A stretch of 64,000 bases of DNA from Pseudomonas lini (GCF_001042905.1 NZ_JYLB01000001.1:868001-932000), one strand, 5' to 3'; counted from the stretch's first letter, positions 48,010 through 56,434 are shown. The notes: generated by a model not told the origin, from the letters alone. Numbers and translations: made by a program.

Positions 48010-49206
48010 ATGGACACTTCAATTGCTTCTCCACAGGTCAATGCCACCGCTGCGCAATCATGGCTGCTGTGGGCAGGTTTTATCTTGGTGTCGCTGAACC
48101 TGCGGCTGATCTTCACAACTGTCGGGCCATTGCTGGAGAACCTGCAACTGGGCTTTACTTCCACCCTATTGGTGACGACCTTGCCGCTGGCGCTACTGGG
48201 CATTTTCTCCATGGCCGGCGTGAGACTGCGACAATGGCTGGGAGAGGAACGTGCACTGTTTTTCGCGCTGATATTGTTAAGCGTTGGCTGTAGCGTCCGC
48301 GGGCTGGGTGAGGTTGGGCTGATCGTGGGTACCATCGTGGGCAGTGCGGGTATTGCAGTGATGAACGTGATCATGCCCGTGCTTGCCCGCAAGCGCTTCG
48401 GACCACAGCGCATGGGTATGGTCATGGGTGTCTATGCGCTGATGCTGGGGGCCGGCGCTGTGCTGGGCGCTAGTGCGTCGCTGCCGCTGTTTCAATTGCT
48501 GGGGACTGATCAGGCCTCTGCTTTCCACTCGCTTGGCCTGTGGGCCGTTCCGGCCTCGTTGGCGTTGCTACTGTGGTTGCCGCAGTTGCGTCACGCCGGG
48601 CCGCATAGGCCTAGCGGTGGGTACACAGGGTTGAGTGTGAATGTGTATCGCAATCCCACGGCCTGGGCAATCACGCTGTTCTTCGGACTGCAGGTGCTCA
48701 ACCTATTCGTGTTCCTGCCATGGATGCCCACGCTGCTCAAGGATCGTGGCACTAGCTTGACCACTGCGGCACTGATCTTCTCGCTCTCGCAACTGAGCCT
48801 GATGGTCGCAAGTTTTGTTACTCCGCTGTTGGCTGCGCGTACCCAGGACCATCGCCTTTACATTGCCTCAATCATACTACTGTGTCTGGCTGGGACACTT
48901 GGACTGATGTATGCACCGCTGGGTAGTTCAGTGTTATGGGCTTGCCTGCTCGGTTTCGGACAAGGAGCTGGCCTTTCGCTGGGAGCTTTCCTGTTTGTGG
49001 GAAAGGCCAGTAGCATTGACACAGCAACGCGTATTTCGGCCATGGCGCAGACCGTGGGCTATCTAATTGCCGTCGCGGGGCCTCTTGTGGTGGGGGCGAT
49101 CTATCAGCGCACAGGAGACTGGAACCTCCCGGTGCAAATGCTGGCGGGCATTTTACTGATTGAATTGGTCGTGGCGTTGCCGGCTGGGCGCAATGTCAAG
49201 GTATGA
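48010..49206 (+). CDS. MFS exporter of the CynX/NimT type
   Basis: 398 residues from the ATG at 48010, 2 nt after the MDR stop. Twelve hydrophobic helices are visible, starting SWLLWAGFILVSLNLRLIFTTVGPLL. It resembles CynX/NimT MFS permeases (LRLIFTTVGPLLENLQLG). With the phz and MDR genes it is a candidate exporter of the phenazine or a precursor. It overlaps the start of the homoserine dehydrogenase remnant by 4 nt. Confidence 0.82.
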   Translation: MDTSIASPQVNATAAQSWLLWAGFILVSLNLRLIFTTVGPLLENLQLGFTSTLLVTTLPLALLGIFSMAGVRLRQWLGEERALFFALILLSVGCSVRGLGEVGLIVGTIVGSAGIAVMNVIMPVLARKRFGPQRMGMVMGVYALMLGAGAVLGASASLPLFQLLGTDQASAFHSLGLWAVPASLALLLWLPQLRHAGPHRPSGGYTGLSVNVYRNPTAWAITLFFGLQVLNLFVFLPWMPTLLKDRGTSLTTAALIFSLSQLSLMVASFVTPLLAARTQDHRLYIASIILLCLAGTLGLMYAPLGSSVLWACLLGFGQGAGLSLGAFLFVGKASSIDTATRISAMAQTVGYLIAVAGPLVVGAIYQRTGDWNLPVQMLAGILLIELVVALPAGRNVKV

Positions 49207-49988
49207 GTCCTTATGGAATCATAAATTTCTGCGCGTCCTTCGGTCGATGGCTTCCAATAACCTCGCTTATCGGCAACCACAATGGCACCTCAAGCGACAT
49301 CTTGTCGCAAATAAGTCCGTACGACGCGCAGTTCGATGAGGCTCAGCAGAAAGGTTATGCCGAAGCGGATCCTGCCCTCAATGTGAATAGAGAAAACGCA
49401 GCGCAAAAACATACTTTGTTCAGTTCACTGACTTCTGGTGGGCCGGTTAATTTTGCAACGGTCGATATAGGTGCGCCGGCTAGGCTCGGTACTGGGTGTC
49501 GATAGCTCCGACGCTGGTGCTGAATACATCTAGGCTGGCACCTGTTATCGGTTCGATAAACGACATCATGTCACCGACGATTCGGCTCAACCCTCTTCTG
49601 AGGTGCCGGTGATGTATAGATCGTGAGTGCGATTTTCGCCCACTTGGTCGATCTTGCTTAAAGCCCGCAAATTAATAACTACGTGTATCTGCCGAACATG
49701 GGCTTAAAACGGAACTCAATCGAGGACAGGCCGCCCCCTTCTGCCAACACCAGGCAGAGCGGCGTTTACTTCTGGATGAAGGTCGTCGAAGAAAAAGTTG
49801 GATTGCTGGCCAAAGTCAGTTCGATATTTGCCCACCCCGACGTGTCGCTCAGCGTCATTTTCCACAGCTAGGGCGAGGGCGGTCTGATAGACATCATCAC
49901 GGATTAGGTACGGAAGGTGCTGTCCGCGTTGCCGGGGGCAACCGTTTCAGGCCAACAGATCGTCATCCCTCCGGCGCTGGACGAATGA
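49203..49988 (+). pseudogene. Homoserine dehydrogenase remnant with ACT domain fragment
   Basis: A degenerate gene with several stops and frameshifts. The first open stretch reads YDAQFDEAQQKGYAEADPAL, then ENAAQKHTLFSSLTSG, matching the homoserine dehydrogenase catalytic domain (family: FDEA..AQ..GYAEADP..D..DAA.K..L). After stops, SAIFAHLVDLA resembles the domain end, and VYFWMKVVEEKVGLLAKVSSIFAHPDVSLSVIFHS is a C-terminal ACT domain. It lacks the N-terminal NAD-binding part. Recognisable but dead. It probably arrived with the flavin reductase or MFS gene, and separates them. Confidence 0.78.
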
Positions 49989-50033
49989 ACCTCCGCCGAT
50001 GAAATAACCAGGATTTATAGAACGGAGCTTCAC

Positions 50034-50738
50034 TTGAATAGACTCATTGCGTGCCAGATTCAGGACGTCAATCGGCTGGCTGCCGACATCCTTGCTATCA
50101 CCCTGGTACTGGATGCCGACAGCTTTTTCTATCGTCCAGGCCAGCATATTGATCTGGTTCTGGCTGATGGGGCGCGGCGAAGTTTTTCCATCGCCAGCGG
50201 CACCTGCACTTCAGGCACGATTGACTTGCACGTCCGGGAAGTCATGAGTAGTCAGTTCATTGCCAATGTGCTGGAGACTCGTGGCAGACAGGGCTGTTTG
50301 GCCATTGCCGGCCCTTTTGGGGAACTCTACTACCGCGGCGCACCCGAGGCGCCGGGCTCGGAGATCATTCTGATAGCCTCGGGGACCGGGTTCAGCTCAA
50401 TCAAAGCTATCATGGAAGCATTGATTAAGACCGGATCGCCGCATCCGGTACACCTTTACTGGGGCGGTCGCTGTGGTGCCGATCTCTACCTGAGGTCGTG
50501 GGTTGAGCAGGTTATGAAGGTGATGCCTAACCTGTCGTTCATTCCCGTGCTGAGCGCCCCTCAGCCAGAAGACCAGTGGACCGGGCGTAGCGGGAAAGTG
50601 CATCAAGCAGTCATGGCCGACTTTCCTGATATGCATAATTGCCACATCTACGCTTGTGGTGCCCCTGCTGTCATAGAGTCCGCTCGAAGAGATTTCAGTG
50701 ACTTCTGTGGCCTACCAAAGTCGCAGTTCATCGCGTAG
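50034..50738 (+). CDS. NAD(P)H:flavin reductase, Fre/LuxG type
   Basis: 234 residues, near the 233 of E. coli Fre. The start is a TTG at 50034 with GGAG 7 nt upstream; no ATG fits. Flavin-binding RSFSIAS, then GPFGELYYRGAP, the NAD(P)H loop IASGTGFSSIKAIMEAL, and the C-terminal HIYACGAPAVIESARRDF. It has no Fe-S domain. It supplies free reduced flavin, so it is a natural partner of PhzO (HpaB family) and of the acyl-CoA-dehydrogenase-fold oxygenase at 37581, which lack one of their own. Confidence 0.88.
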   Translation: MNRLIACQIQDVNRLAADILAITLVLDADSFFYRPGQHIDLVLADGARRSFSIASGTCTSGTIDLHVREVMSSQFIANVLETRGRQGCLAIAGPFGELYYRGAPEAPGSEIILIASGTGFSSIKAIMEALIKTGSPHPVHLYWGGRCGADLYLRSWVEQVMKVMPNLSFIPVLSAPQPEDQWTGRSGKVHQAVMADFPDMHNCHIYACGAPAVIESARRDFSDFCGLPKSQFIA

Positions 50739-51185
50739 TGAATAGCCCCTGATTTTATAGACGCATCTGACGGGCAGTTTTTGGTCCAGGCTTGTGTAAG
50801 AACGTAGGCCCTGTTTTTAAGTCCGCGTCTCTACGTGAAATCTCACTGTGATTGGCAGGTCAGAGGTACTGAAACTTTCGTAGAAGCTCGGTTTTCGTTC
50901 TGATTCAGACCTTCAAACCTGCTCTAAAACGTTTTCACACAGCCCGGGCCGTTCTCTACCGTTCGCGACAGAGGTTGGCCTGGGTCTGCTGTGACCTGTA
51001 TTGAATGATCGGTATCGACTCAACATGGTCATTGACCGGTCTACAAAACCACCGAGGGTTCAGCCCTTTCCGCTTATTACGCCATGAGACTCGGCGACAT
51101 CTAATTACACTCAACAAATTCGTAGTCACACATCACGATTTTGCATCTCTCCGCATTAAGCATCCCTCCAGACTCGACAGCTCAC
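50739..51185. other. Gap with no intact gene, degraded island end
   Basis: About 450 nt with no recognisable gene. Short open frames lack ribosome sites and family resemblance. Base composition is AT-richer than the core genome, as in the rest of this end of the island. Confidence 0.5.
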
Positions 51186-51222
51186 CATTCAAGCAGGTCC
51201 GCATAGGCGACCTGCTTGAATG
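51186..51222. terminator. Perfect 14-bp hairpin
   Basis: CATTCAAGCAGGTC (51186-51199) and its exact complement (51209-51222) pair around a 9-nt loop. No U-run follows on either side, so it may be a terminator remnant or another structural element of the degraded island end. Confidence 0.6.
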
Positions 51223-51243
51223 GGCTCTATGCCCGTGTAATAA

Positions 51244-51516
51244 CCTCAAGGAACCCTATACATAACCACTCAATGCCCACGTTGTCACTCCACCGTTGTC
51301 ATCACCAAAGATTTAGCTAGGAAAGTCGGCGCCCTTATCGGCACCGTTGGTGGTGCCGCCCAAGGGGTCATGGGCGCCATGGGTGCCGAGGTTGGCGCAG
51401 TCATCGGACTCATTGCCGGCCCTCCTGGGATCGCCGTTGGCGGAATAGCCGACGCCATTCTTGATGGGATTGGCTGCGGGGTTGTGAATTTTGGGCCTGC
51501 AAACCAAAACGGCTAG
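51244..51516 (+). pseudogene. Glycine-zipper protein with N-terminal CxxC, no usual start codon
   Basis: The frame between the TAA ending at 51243 and the TAG at 51514-51516 reads CPRCHSTVVITKDLARKVGALIGTVGGAAQG, then EVGAVIGLIAGPPGIAVGGIADAILDGIGCG. It looks like the zinc-ribbon plus glycine-zipper membrane proteins found on integrative elements. No ATG, GTG or TTG lies in frame before the CPRC motif, so it is probably a 5'-damaged gene; an ATA at 51262 is the only near-cognate codon. Low confidence in any function. Confidence 0.5.
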
Positions 51517-51665
51517 CTATGGCTGGCCCGACCTTTCAATCGCCGAGCGACGCTCTGAAGTCGTACGCTGTCATGGCCCTAAGGCTCGCCCTAATACTCA
51601 CGTTTACAAGGACGGCCCTAGTCCCTTCGTGAAGCGTAAGCGTCCGAACTACACCGCCTTGCATC

Positions 51666-51839
51666 TCAGACCTTAATCCCCTTCAACCGCCGATTGACGC
51701 GCTCACACTCAAAAACCGTTGGATCGAAGCTATCGCCATGCCACTCCAACATAGCTTCATGCTCTGGGTGGTTGGGATCTGCCATCACTTCAAGGAATTC
51801 CGTATACCCTGGCCAACCGCCTAGAGCCTCATTCAGATG
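51666..51839 (-). pseudogene. C-terminal fragment of a plasmid pRiA4b ORF-3-family protein
   Basis: 57 codons on the minus strand: GGWPGYTEFLEVMADPNHPEH, EAMLEWHGDSFDPTVFECERVN, then a stop at 51666. This is the conserved end of the pRiA4b ORF-3 family (GGPPGY..L..LADP.HPEH...L.W.G..FDP..F), found on plasmids, IS elements and islands. The rest of the gene is missing exactly where attR begins (51831), so it was cut when the island end formed. Confidence 0.75.
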
Positions 51840-51864
51840 TTTTTCGGGGATCCGGATAGCCTGT
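51831..51864 (+). other. attR: displaced copy of the mexT 3' end
   Basis: 34 nt matching 24210-24243 at 30 positions; all mismatches are synonymous. It still reads IQMFFGDPDSL, followed by Ser and a TAA (51867). A terminator that would have served mexT follows at 51905-51934. This marks the right boundary of the island. Confidence 0.85.
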
Positions 51865-51902
51865 CATAAGCCACGCCGAGCGTTTTACCGTACGCAGAGT
51901 CA

Positions 51903-54900
51903 TTAACGCCCGGGTATTGGACTGCCTGGGCGTTTTACAACGCGTTTTCGCCTTAGCGAGTCAGGGCTCGCAATGCGGCTCGGTTGAGGCAACCGGGGCT
52001 TACGCAGTAACAGACTGATTTCATCGCAGCTGACCGCGCGGCTGAAAAAGTGGCCCTGAATTTCATCGCAGCCGTTTTCACGCAGGAAGGTTTGCTGCTC
52101 TTCGGTTTCGACACCTTCGGCAATGACCTTCAGGTTCAGTTTGTGCCCCAGCGAAATCACTGCGGTGGCGATGGCTTTGTCGTTCTCGTTGTCGGGCAGA
52201 TCGCGCACGAAAGACTGGTCGATCTTGAGTCTCGCGATCGGGAAACTTTTCAATGCTGCGAGGCTGGAGTAGCCGGTGCCGAAGTCGTCGATCGAGAGAC
52301 TGATTCCCATTGATTGCAGTTCCTTCATTTTGCTGATGGCTTGCTGAAGGTCTTGCATGATCAGACTTTCGGTCAGCTCCAGCTCAAGGTACATCGGTTC
52401 CAGTCCGGTTTCTTGCAAGGCATGCCTCACCCGGTCGATCAGGTCCCTTTCGATGAACTGGCGTGCTGAAATATTCACCGACATGGTGATCGGCGGACAG
52501 CCCGCATCCTGCCAGGCCTTGTTCTGTCTGCACGCGGTATGAATCACCCAGTCGCCGATAGGCACGATCAACCCGGTCTCTTCGGCCTGCGGAATGAACT
52601 TGACTGGAGACACCATGCCGAGCTCGGGGTGCTGCCAGCGGATCAGTGCCTCTACGCCGATAATCTGACCTGACTGCAAATCCACCTGTGGTTGGTACAG
52701 CAGCAGGAACTCGTCATGGTTGAGTGCGTTTCGAAGCCCGTCTTGCATGGCGAGCTTGCCCTGATCCTTGTTATTCATCTCGCTCGTATAGAACTGGTAA
52801 CTGTTGCGACCCAGCTCCTTGGCCCGGTACATGGCGGCGTCCGCATTGCTGAGTAACGTATCAGTATCGCTGCCGTCGGCAGGATAGGTGGCCAACCCCA
52901 TGCTGCAGGTGACATGAAGTGTATGTCCGCTGAGCTGAATCGGCCGCAGGATGGCTTCCTGGATTTTGTGCAGGGCTGGAGTAACACCGTCGATGTCTGA
53001 GAGCTGGTCGAACAGGATGATCACAAACTCGTCGCCACCCAGTCGCACGACGGTGTCGGTGCGGCGTACGCATTCCAGCATGCGCTGGGCGACGGTTTTC
53101 AGCAGTTCATCTCCAGCACTGTGCCCAAGGCTGTCATTCACCAGTTTGAATTTGTCCAGATCGAGAAACACCACCGTCACCAGCCGCTTGTAACGCTGAG
53201 CATAAAGTATTGCCTGCTTGAGACGGTCTTCGAGCAGCGTGCGATTCGGCAGCCCGGTCAGTGCGTCATGGTCGCCCATATAGCGAATGCGCTTTTCGGT
53301 GAGCTGGCGTTCTATCGCAATGCCGGCAAGAGGTGTCGCCATGTTGATCAGTCGCGTCTCTGCCGAGCTCGGACTGCGTACGGTGTTGGAATACAAGGCA
53401 AACGTGCCCAATACCTTTCGCTCGTGGGACAGAATCGGCGTCGACCAGCAGGCGCGAAATCCATAGGGCGCAGCGACTGAACGGTACTCCTCCCACAGCG
53501 GATCCAGCTCGATATCCGTGACGATGACCGGCTCTCGCCGATACACCGCGGTGCCGCACGAACCGACGTTCGGACCGATCGCAATCCCGTCAATGAGCTG
53601 GTTATAGGCTTTCGGCAAACTGGGCGCAGCCCCGTGCAGCAGGTGTTTGCCATCCTCATCCAACACCAGGATGGACACCATCATCCCCTCCAGTTGGGAC
53701 TCGACCAGGTGAGCCAGGCTTTCGAGGACTTCCGCAAGCTCGGTGCTCCTGGCGATCAGCTCCAGGACATGACCTTGTCCGGTACGGATGACGGCTTCTT
53801 GCTCTAATCGGGTGTTTTGCAGGGCGAGCCGCTCTGTGGCGATACTCAATTGGACCGTTCTTTTTTCCAGTTGAAGTCGGTCCTTGAGGAATTGATTCAC
53901 CGCGCGAGCCATGTTGCCGATCTCGTCCTTCCCATGTTCCGCCATCATCAAATGCGTTTTGTCAGTGTGTTCCTGACGCAATTGCCGGCTTATTTCATTC
54001 AGGCGCACGAGCACATGACGCCCCATGAAGACCCGGGTCACGAACCAGGCGAACACCAGGCTGGCGCCCAACATGATCAGCACCCATTGCTGGCTACGAT
54101 TTGAGGCCTCGACCAGGCGCTGCAGGGCTTCGCGATAGTCTTCGGTGTAAGCACTGGATTGCGCACGGGCCACCGCGACCAGAACCCCGGCCTCATTCTT
54201 CAGTTCCTCATTGAAACGCTGTATGACGTTGTGCTGATTGATGAGCCTCAGGCGCAGGGAGAAGAGATCGGGCGTCTGCACATCAGCGTCGGTTAACTTG
54301 CCAGCGGTGCGTGACAGGCGCTCATAGCGGATCCGCAGCCGTTGCACGGCATCACTGTCAACAGCCTGCGGCAGATCGAAAAGCAATACCGCCAGTTCCA
54401 GGCTGGCCCGGGTCTGCGTCGCGGTTAACCGGGCGGTGTGATCCTCCATGGTTTGCTCGAAGGTGACCTCGGTCTGCAGCAGGCTTTCTCGCAGCTGCGC
54501 AACGATGTTGGCGGTATTGCGGAACATCTGACTCGACTGATGCATGTCGAGTATCGCCACGCCACTGTTCGCGGCAGTCAGCTGCTGCACCAATTGATCA
54601 AGGGCCTCAAGCTGTTCGACGGTCGCCGCATAGCTTGAACGCAGGGTATCGGGGGATCGGGTTGTCAGAAGCTGATCGGTCTGGCGTTCGATCAGCAAGG
54701 TACGCTGCAGCATGTCTTGCCCATCTTGCATGCGGACCAGTCGTTCATCCGCCAGCTGGCGGGTGGCGCTGTTTGACGTGCGCAAGGCGTAGACCGCAGT
54801 TGCACCACTCGCCAGGATCAGCAGCGCCAGCGTCAGAAACGCCAGGGTGAACTGTGCGCGCAGCGATTGCGGCAATAGCTGGCGTCCGAGCCGGGAAGTA

Positions 54901-54923
54901 ACGTCCAATGTCAGGGATTCCAT
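51903..54923 (-). CDS. Membrane GAF-GGDEF-EAL cyclic-di-GMP enzyme
   Basis: 1006 residues. Membrane helix about 25-47, a periplasmic helical sensor (50-275), second helix 280-299, HAMP (300-350), GAF (about 385-540, with GAAPSLPKAYNQLIDGIAIGP and GSCGTAVYRREPVIVTDI), GGDEF (about 550-715, RLGGDEF at 627-633, RxxD inhibitory site R620-D623 intact) and EAL (about 735-985, EAL at 758-760, with DDFGTGYSSLAALKSFP and the terminal ENGCDEIQGHFFSRA). Both catalytic motifs are intact, so it may make and degrade c-di-GMP. It starts 13 nt inside the binding-protein gene. Confidence 0.93.
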   Translation of the reverse strand: MESLTLDVTSRLGRQLLPQSLRAQFTLAFLTLALLILASGATAVYALRTSNSATRQLADERLVRMQDGQDMLQRTLLIERQTDQLLTTRSPDTLRSSYAATVEQLEALDQLVQQLTAANSGVAILDMHQSSQMFRNTANIVAQLRESLLQTEVTFEQTMEDHTARLTATQTRASLELAVLLFDLPQAVDSDAVQRLRIRYERLSRTAGKLTDADVQTPDLFSLRLRLINQHNVIQRFNEELKNEAGVLVAVARAQSSAYTEDYREALQRLVEASNRSQQWVLIMLGASLVFAWFVTRVFMGRHVLVRLNEISRQLRQEHTDKTHLMMAEHGKDEIGNMARAVNQFLKDRLQLEKRTVQLSIATERLALQNTRLEQEAVIRTGQGHVLELIARSTELAEVLESLAHLVESQLEGMMVSILVLDEDGKHLLHGAAPSLPKAYNQLIDGIAIGPNVGSCGTAVYRREPVIVTDIELDPLWEEYRSVAAPYGFRACWSTPILSHERKVLGTFALYSNTVRSPSSAETRLINMATPLAGIAIERQLTEKRIRYMGDHDALTGLPNRTLLEDRLKQAILYAQRYKRLVTVVFLDLDKFKLVNDSLGHSAGDELLKTVAQRMLECVRRTDTVVRLGGDEFVIILFDQLSDIDGVTPALHKIQEAILRPIQLSGHTLHVTCSMGLATYPADGSDTDTLLSNADAAMYRAKELGRNSYQFYTSEMNNKDQGKLAMQDGLRNALNHDEFLLLYQPQVDLQSGQIIGVEALIRWQHPELGMVSPVKFIPQAEETGLIVPIGDWVIHTACRQNKAWQDAGCPPITMSVNISARQFIERDLIDRVRHALQETGLEPMYLELELTESLIMQDLQQAISKMKELQSMGISLSIDDFGTGYSSLAALKSFPIARLKIDQSFVRDLPDNENDKAIATAVISLGHKLNLKVIAEGVETEEQQTFLRENGCDEIQGHFFSRAVSCDEISLLLRKPRLPQPSRIASPDSLRRKRVVKRPGSPIPGR
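51905..51934 (+). terminator. Terminator, probably the original mexT terminator
   Basis: AACGCCCGGG (51905-51914) and CCTGGGCGTT (51924-51933) pair with one G-T wobble, followed by TTT. It overlaps the stop of the convergent GGDEF-EAL gene and lies 40 nt beyond attR, as expected if mexT ended here before the island inserted. Confidence 0.75.
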
Positions 54924-56104
54924 TGGTGGCGATAGATGTCTCGATAGCCATTGTCAGGGTCGTACTGGAATTTCTTCCCGCCGTCGAAGGCGATATTGTC
55001 GGCATTGACCAAGTGAATCGGCGCTACGAAGCCGCTCACCGGCTGACCTGCAAACAGCCGGTTCAATTCATCCATCACTTGCCAGCCATGCAGGTTGAGC
55101 GGCTCGGCCACGGTAACGGTCTGGTAGGTTTTTGCCTGTATGCGCAAGAAAGCCGAAGCGCTGCCATCACCGGCAGACAACAGACTGATGCCGTCACTGG
55201 GTATTGCGGCGCTAGTCAATGAGGCAATCGAGTAGTCGAAATAGATATCGTTGATGGCCAGCGTGTGGGTCCAGCGCTTGCCATAGCGCTGAAGCAGTTC
55301 CTTGGTGACCGCCGGCATCTTCTCGCCACTTTCGGAGATCGCGACATCGCGCACTTCCAGCAACGTACATTCCCGACAGGCCCGAATGACGTTTTCCATG
55401 GCCTTGGCTTTCGCCATGGCGATGCTGTACTTGGAGTCGGTCAGGATGACCACGCCGGCGCGTCCGTTTGACTGTGCCACTGCCGCCATGGCCGTGAGGC
55501 GAGCCACTTCGAGCGGGTCGGTCGTGACGTTCATGGCCACCGGCGTGCCGTCAATCGGACCGGGGCGTGCCCCGGCGTGCCAGCCAACCACCGGCACCTC
55601 CCTGTTGGCGAAGAGGATCAGCGCCGCATTGTTCTCAAGGGCATCGGAGCCGCACAGAATGAGGCCGTCGGGTTTCGCTGCCAGGGCATCGGAAAAGGCC
55701 TTTGCGCGCCCGGCCGATGATCCAGCGCCATCGAATATCTTCAGCGTCCAGCCCATCGCCTTGGCTGCCTCGCGAGCGCCCTGCGCGACACCGACAATTC
55801 CTCCGTTACGCAAATCTTCTGCGACAAGGGCGATGCTCTTGCCCCGCGGGGCTTGCGGGCCGGATTCAGGGCCGCTCCAGCGAACGGCTTCGAGGGTGGC
55901 CCTGGAAACGATTTCCTGCGCTTGAATCACCGTAACCGTGGCGTTTTCGACAGCGTATCCGGGAGCTGCCGTGAGAAGACAGAAAACCGTAATTGAAGCC
56001 ATCCAGAGTAGCCAGGGCCTGAATAACCAGAGCCTGATCAGACAGGTTCGATCACCGCATGTGATGCCGGGTCTGGAGCCGATGGCGCGATCATAGTCTG
56101 GCAT
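54911..56104 (-). CDS. Periplasmic sugar-binding-protein-like ligand sensor (RbsB fold)
   Basis: 397 residues from the ATG at 56104 (AAGGGAC upstream; an in-frame start at 56137 is less likely). A long cytoplasmic-like leader precedes a signal segment (LLWMASITVFCLLTAAPGYA). The type 1 periplasmic-binding fold follows (GKSIALVAEDLRNGGIVGVAQGAREAAKAMGW, DALAAKPDGLILCGSDALENNAALI, AKAMENVIRACRECTLLEVRD). There is no ABC permease or ATPase nearby; instead its stop overlaps the c-di-GMP enzyme by 13 nt. It probably binds a small ligand and signals through that enzyme, like NspS with MbaA or LuxP with LuxQ. The ligand is unknown. Confidence 0.85.
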   Translation of the reverse strand: MPDYDRAIGSRPGITCGDRTCLIRLWLFRPWLLWMASITVFCLLTAAPGYAVENATVTVIQAQEIVSRATLEAVRWSGPESGPQAPRGKSIALVAEDLRNGGIVGVAQGAREAAKAMGWTLKIFDGAGSSAGRAKAFSDALAAKPDGLILCGSDALENNAALILFANREVPVVGWHAGARPGPIDGTPVAMNVTTDPLEVARLTAMAAVAQSNGRAGVVILTDSKYSIAMAKAKAMENVIRACRECTLLEVRDVAISESGEKMPAVTKELLQRYGKRWTHTLAINDIYFDYSIASLTSAAIPSDGISLLSAGDGSASAFLRIQAKTYQTVTVAEPLNLHGWQVMDELNRLFAGQPVSGFVAPIHLVNADNIAFDGGKKFQYDPDNGYRDIYRHQWNP

Positions 56105-56232
56105 GGCGTCCCTTTTTGCCAAGAGTGCAGCGTTCACTATCCGAAAGGATAGTCGGTTCTGCTGCCATCAGGTCTTTTGTGGGTAAAGTGCGCGAACTTT
56201 AGTCCTGAACATTCAGGAAATGGGACAGGTCC

Positions 56233-56373
56233 ATGGCAGAAAAACAAGGGACGAAGGCCAATTGCATCATTGACTACGCTGGTTTGATTTTTGAGCCGCG
56301 ACACGGTTTCAAGCCAATCCCTTACACTCCCTGCAACACTGAATTGTCATCATTTCATTTGATAGCCCACTAA
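56233..56373 (+). other. Short ORF in the mexE leader, possible leader peptide
   Basis: A 46-codon frame from the ATG at 56233 (MAEKQGTKANCIIDYAG at its start) ends at 56373, 136 nt before mexE. It has GGACAGG upstream. It resembles no family I know and may be chance, but its place in the leader makes it worth noting. An inverted repeat TCCTGAA-CA-TTCAGGA (56203-56218) lies just before it. Confidence 0.3.
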
Positions 56374-56410
56374 CGGAAGGTGCATGCTAGAGGGCTCGCT
56401 TTGAGCTTAT

Positions 56411-56434
56411 ATCATTCCGAATGATAGTTACCTT
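56411..56434 (+). promoter_or_regulatory. Candidate MexT (nod-box) site upstream of mexE
   Basis: The 24 nt fit the layout ATCA-N5-hexamer-N4-ACYAT: ATCA (56411-56414), AATGAT (56420-56425, sharing GAT with GTCGAT) and ACCTT (56430-56434, four of five). It ends 75 nt before the mexE ATG, the same distance as the site before mexS. The left part, ATCATT-CCG-AATGAT, is itself a perfect palindrome. Confidence 0.65.

Noticed and set aside
49683..49871. Separate small ACT-domain protein
   Set aside because: It continues a degenerate homoserine dehydrogenase from 49203 and has no ribosome site of its own.
51005..51265. 86-codon open frame on the plus strand
   Set aside because: No ribosome site or family resemblance, and it spans a perfect hairpin.
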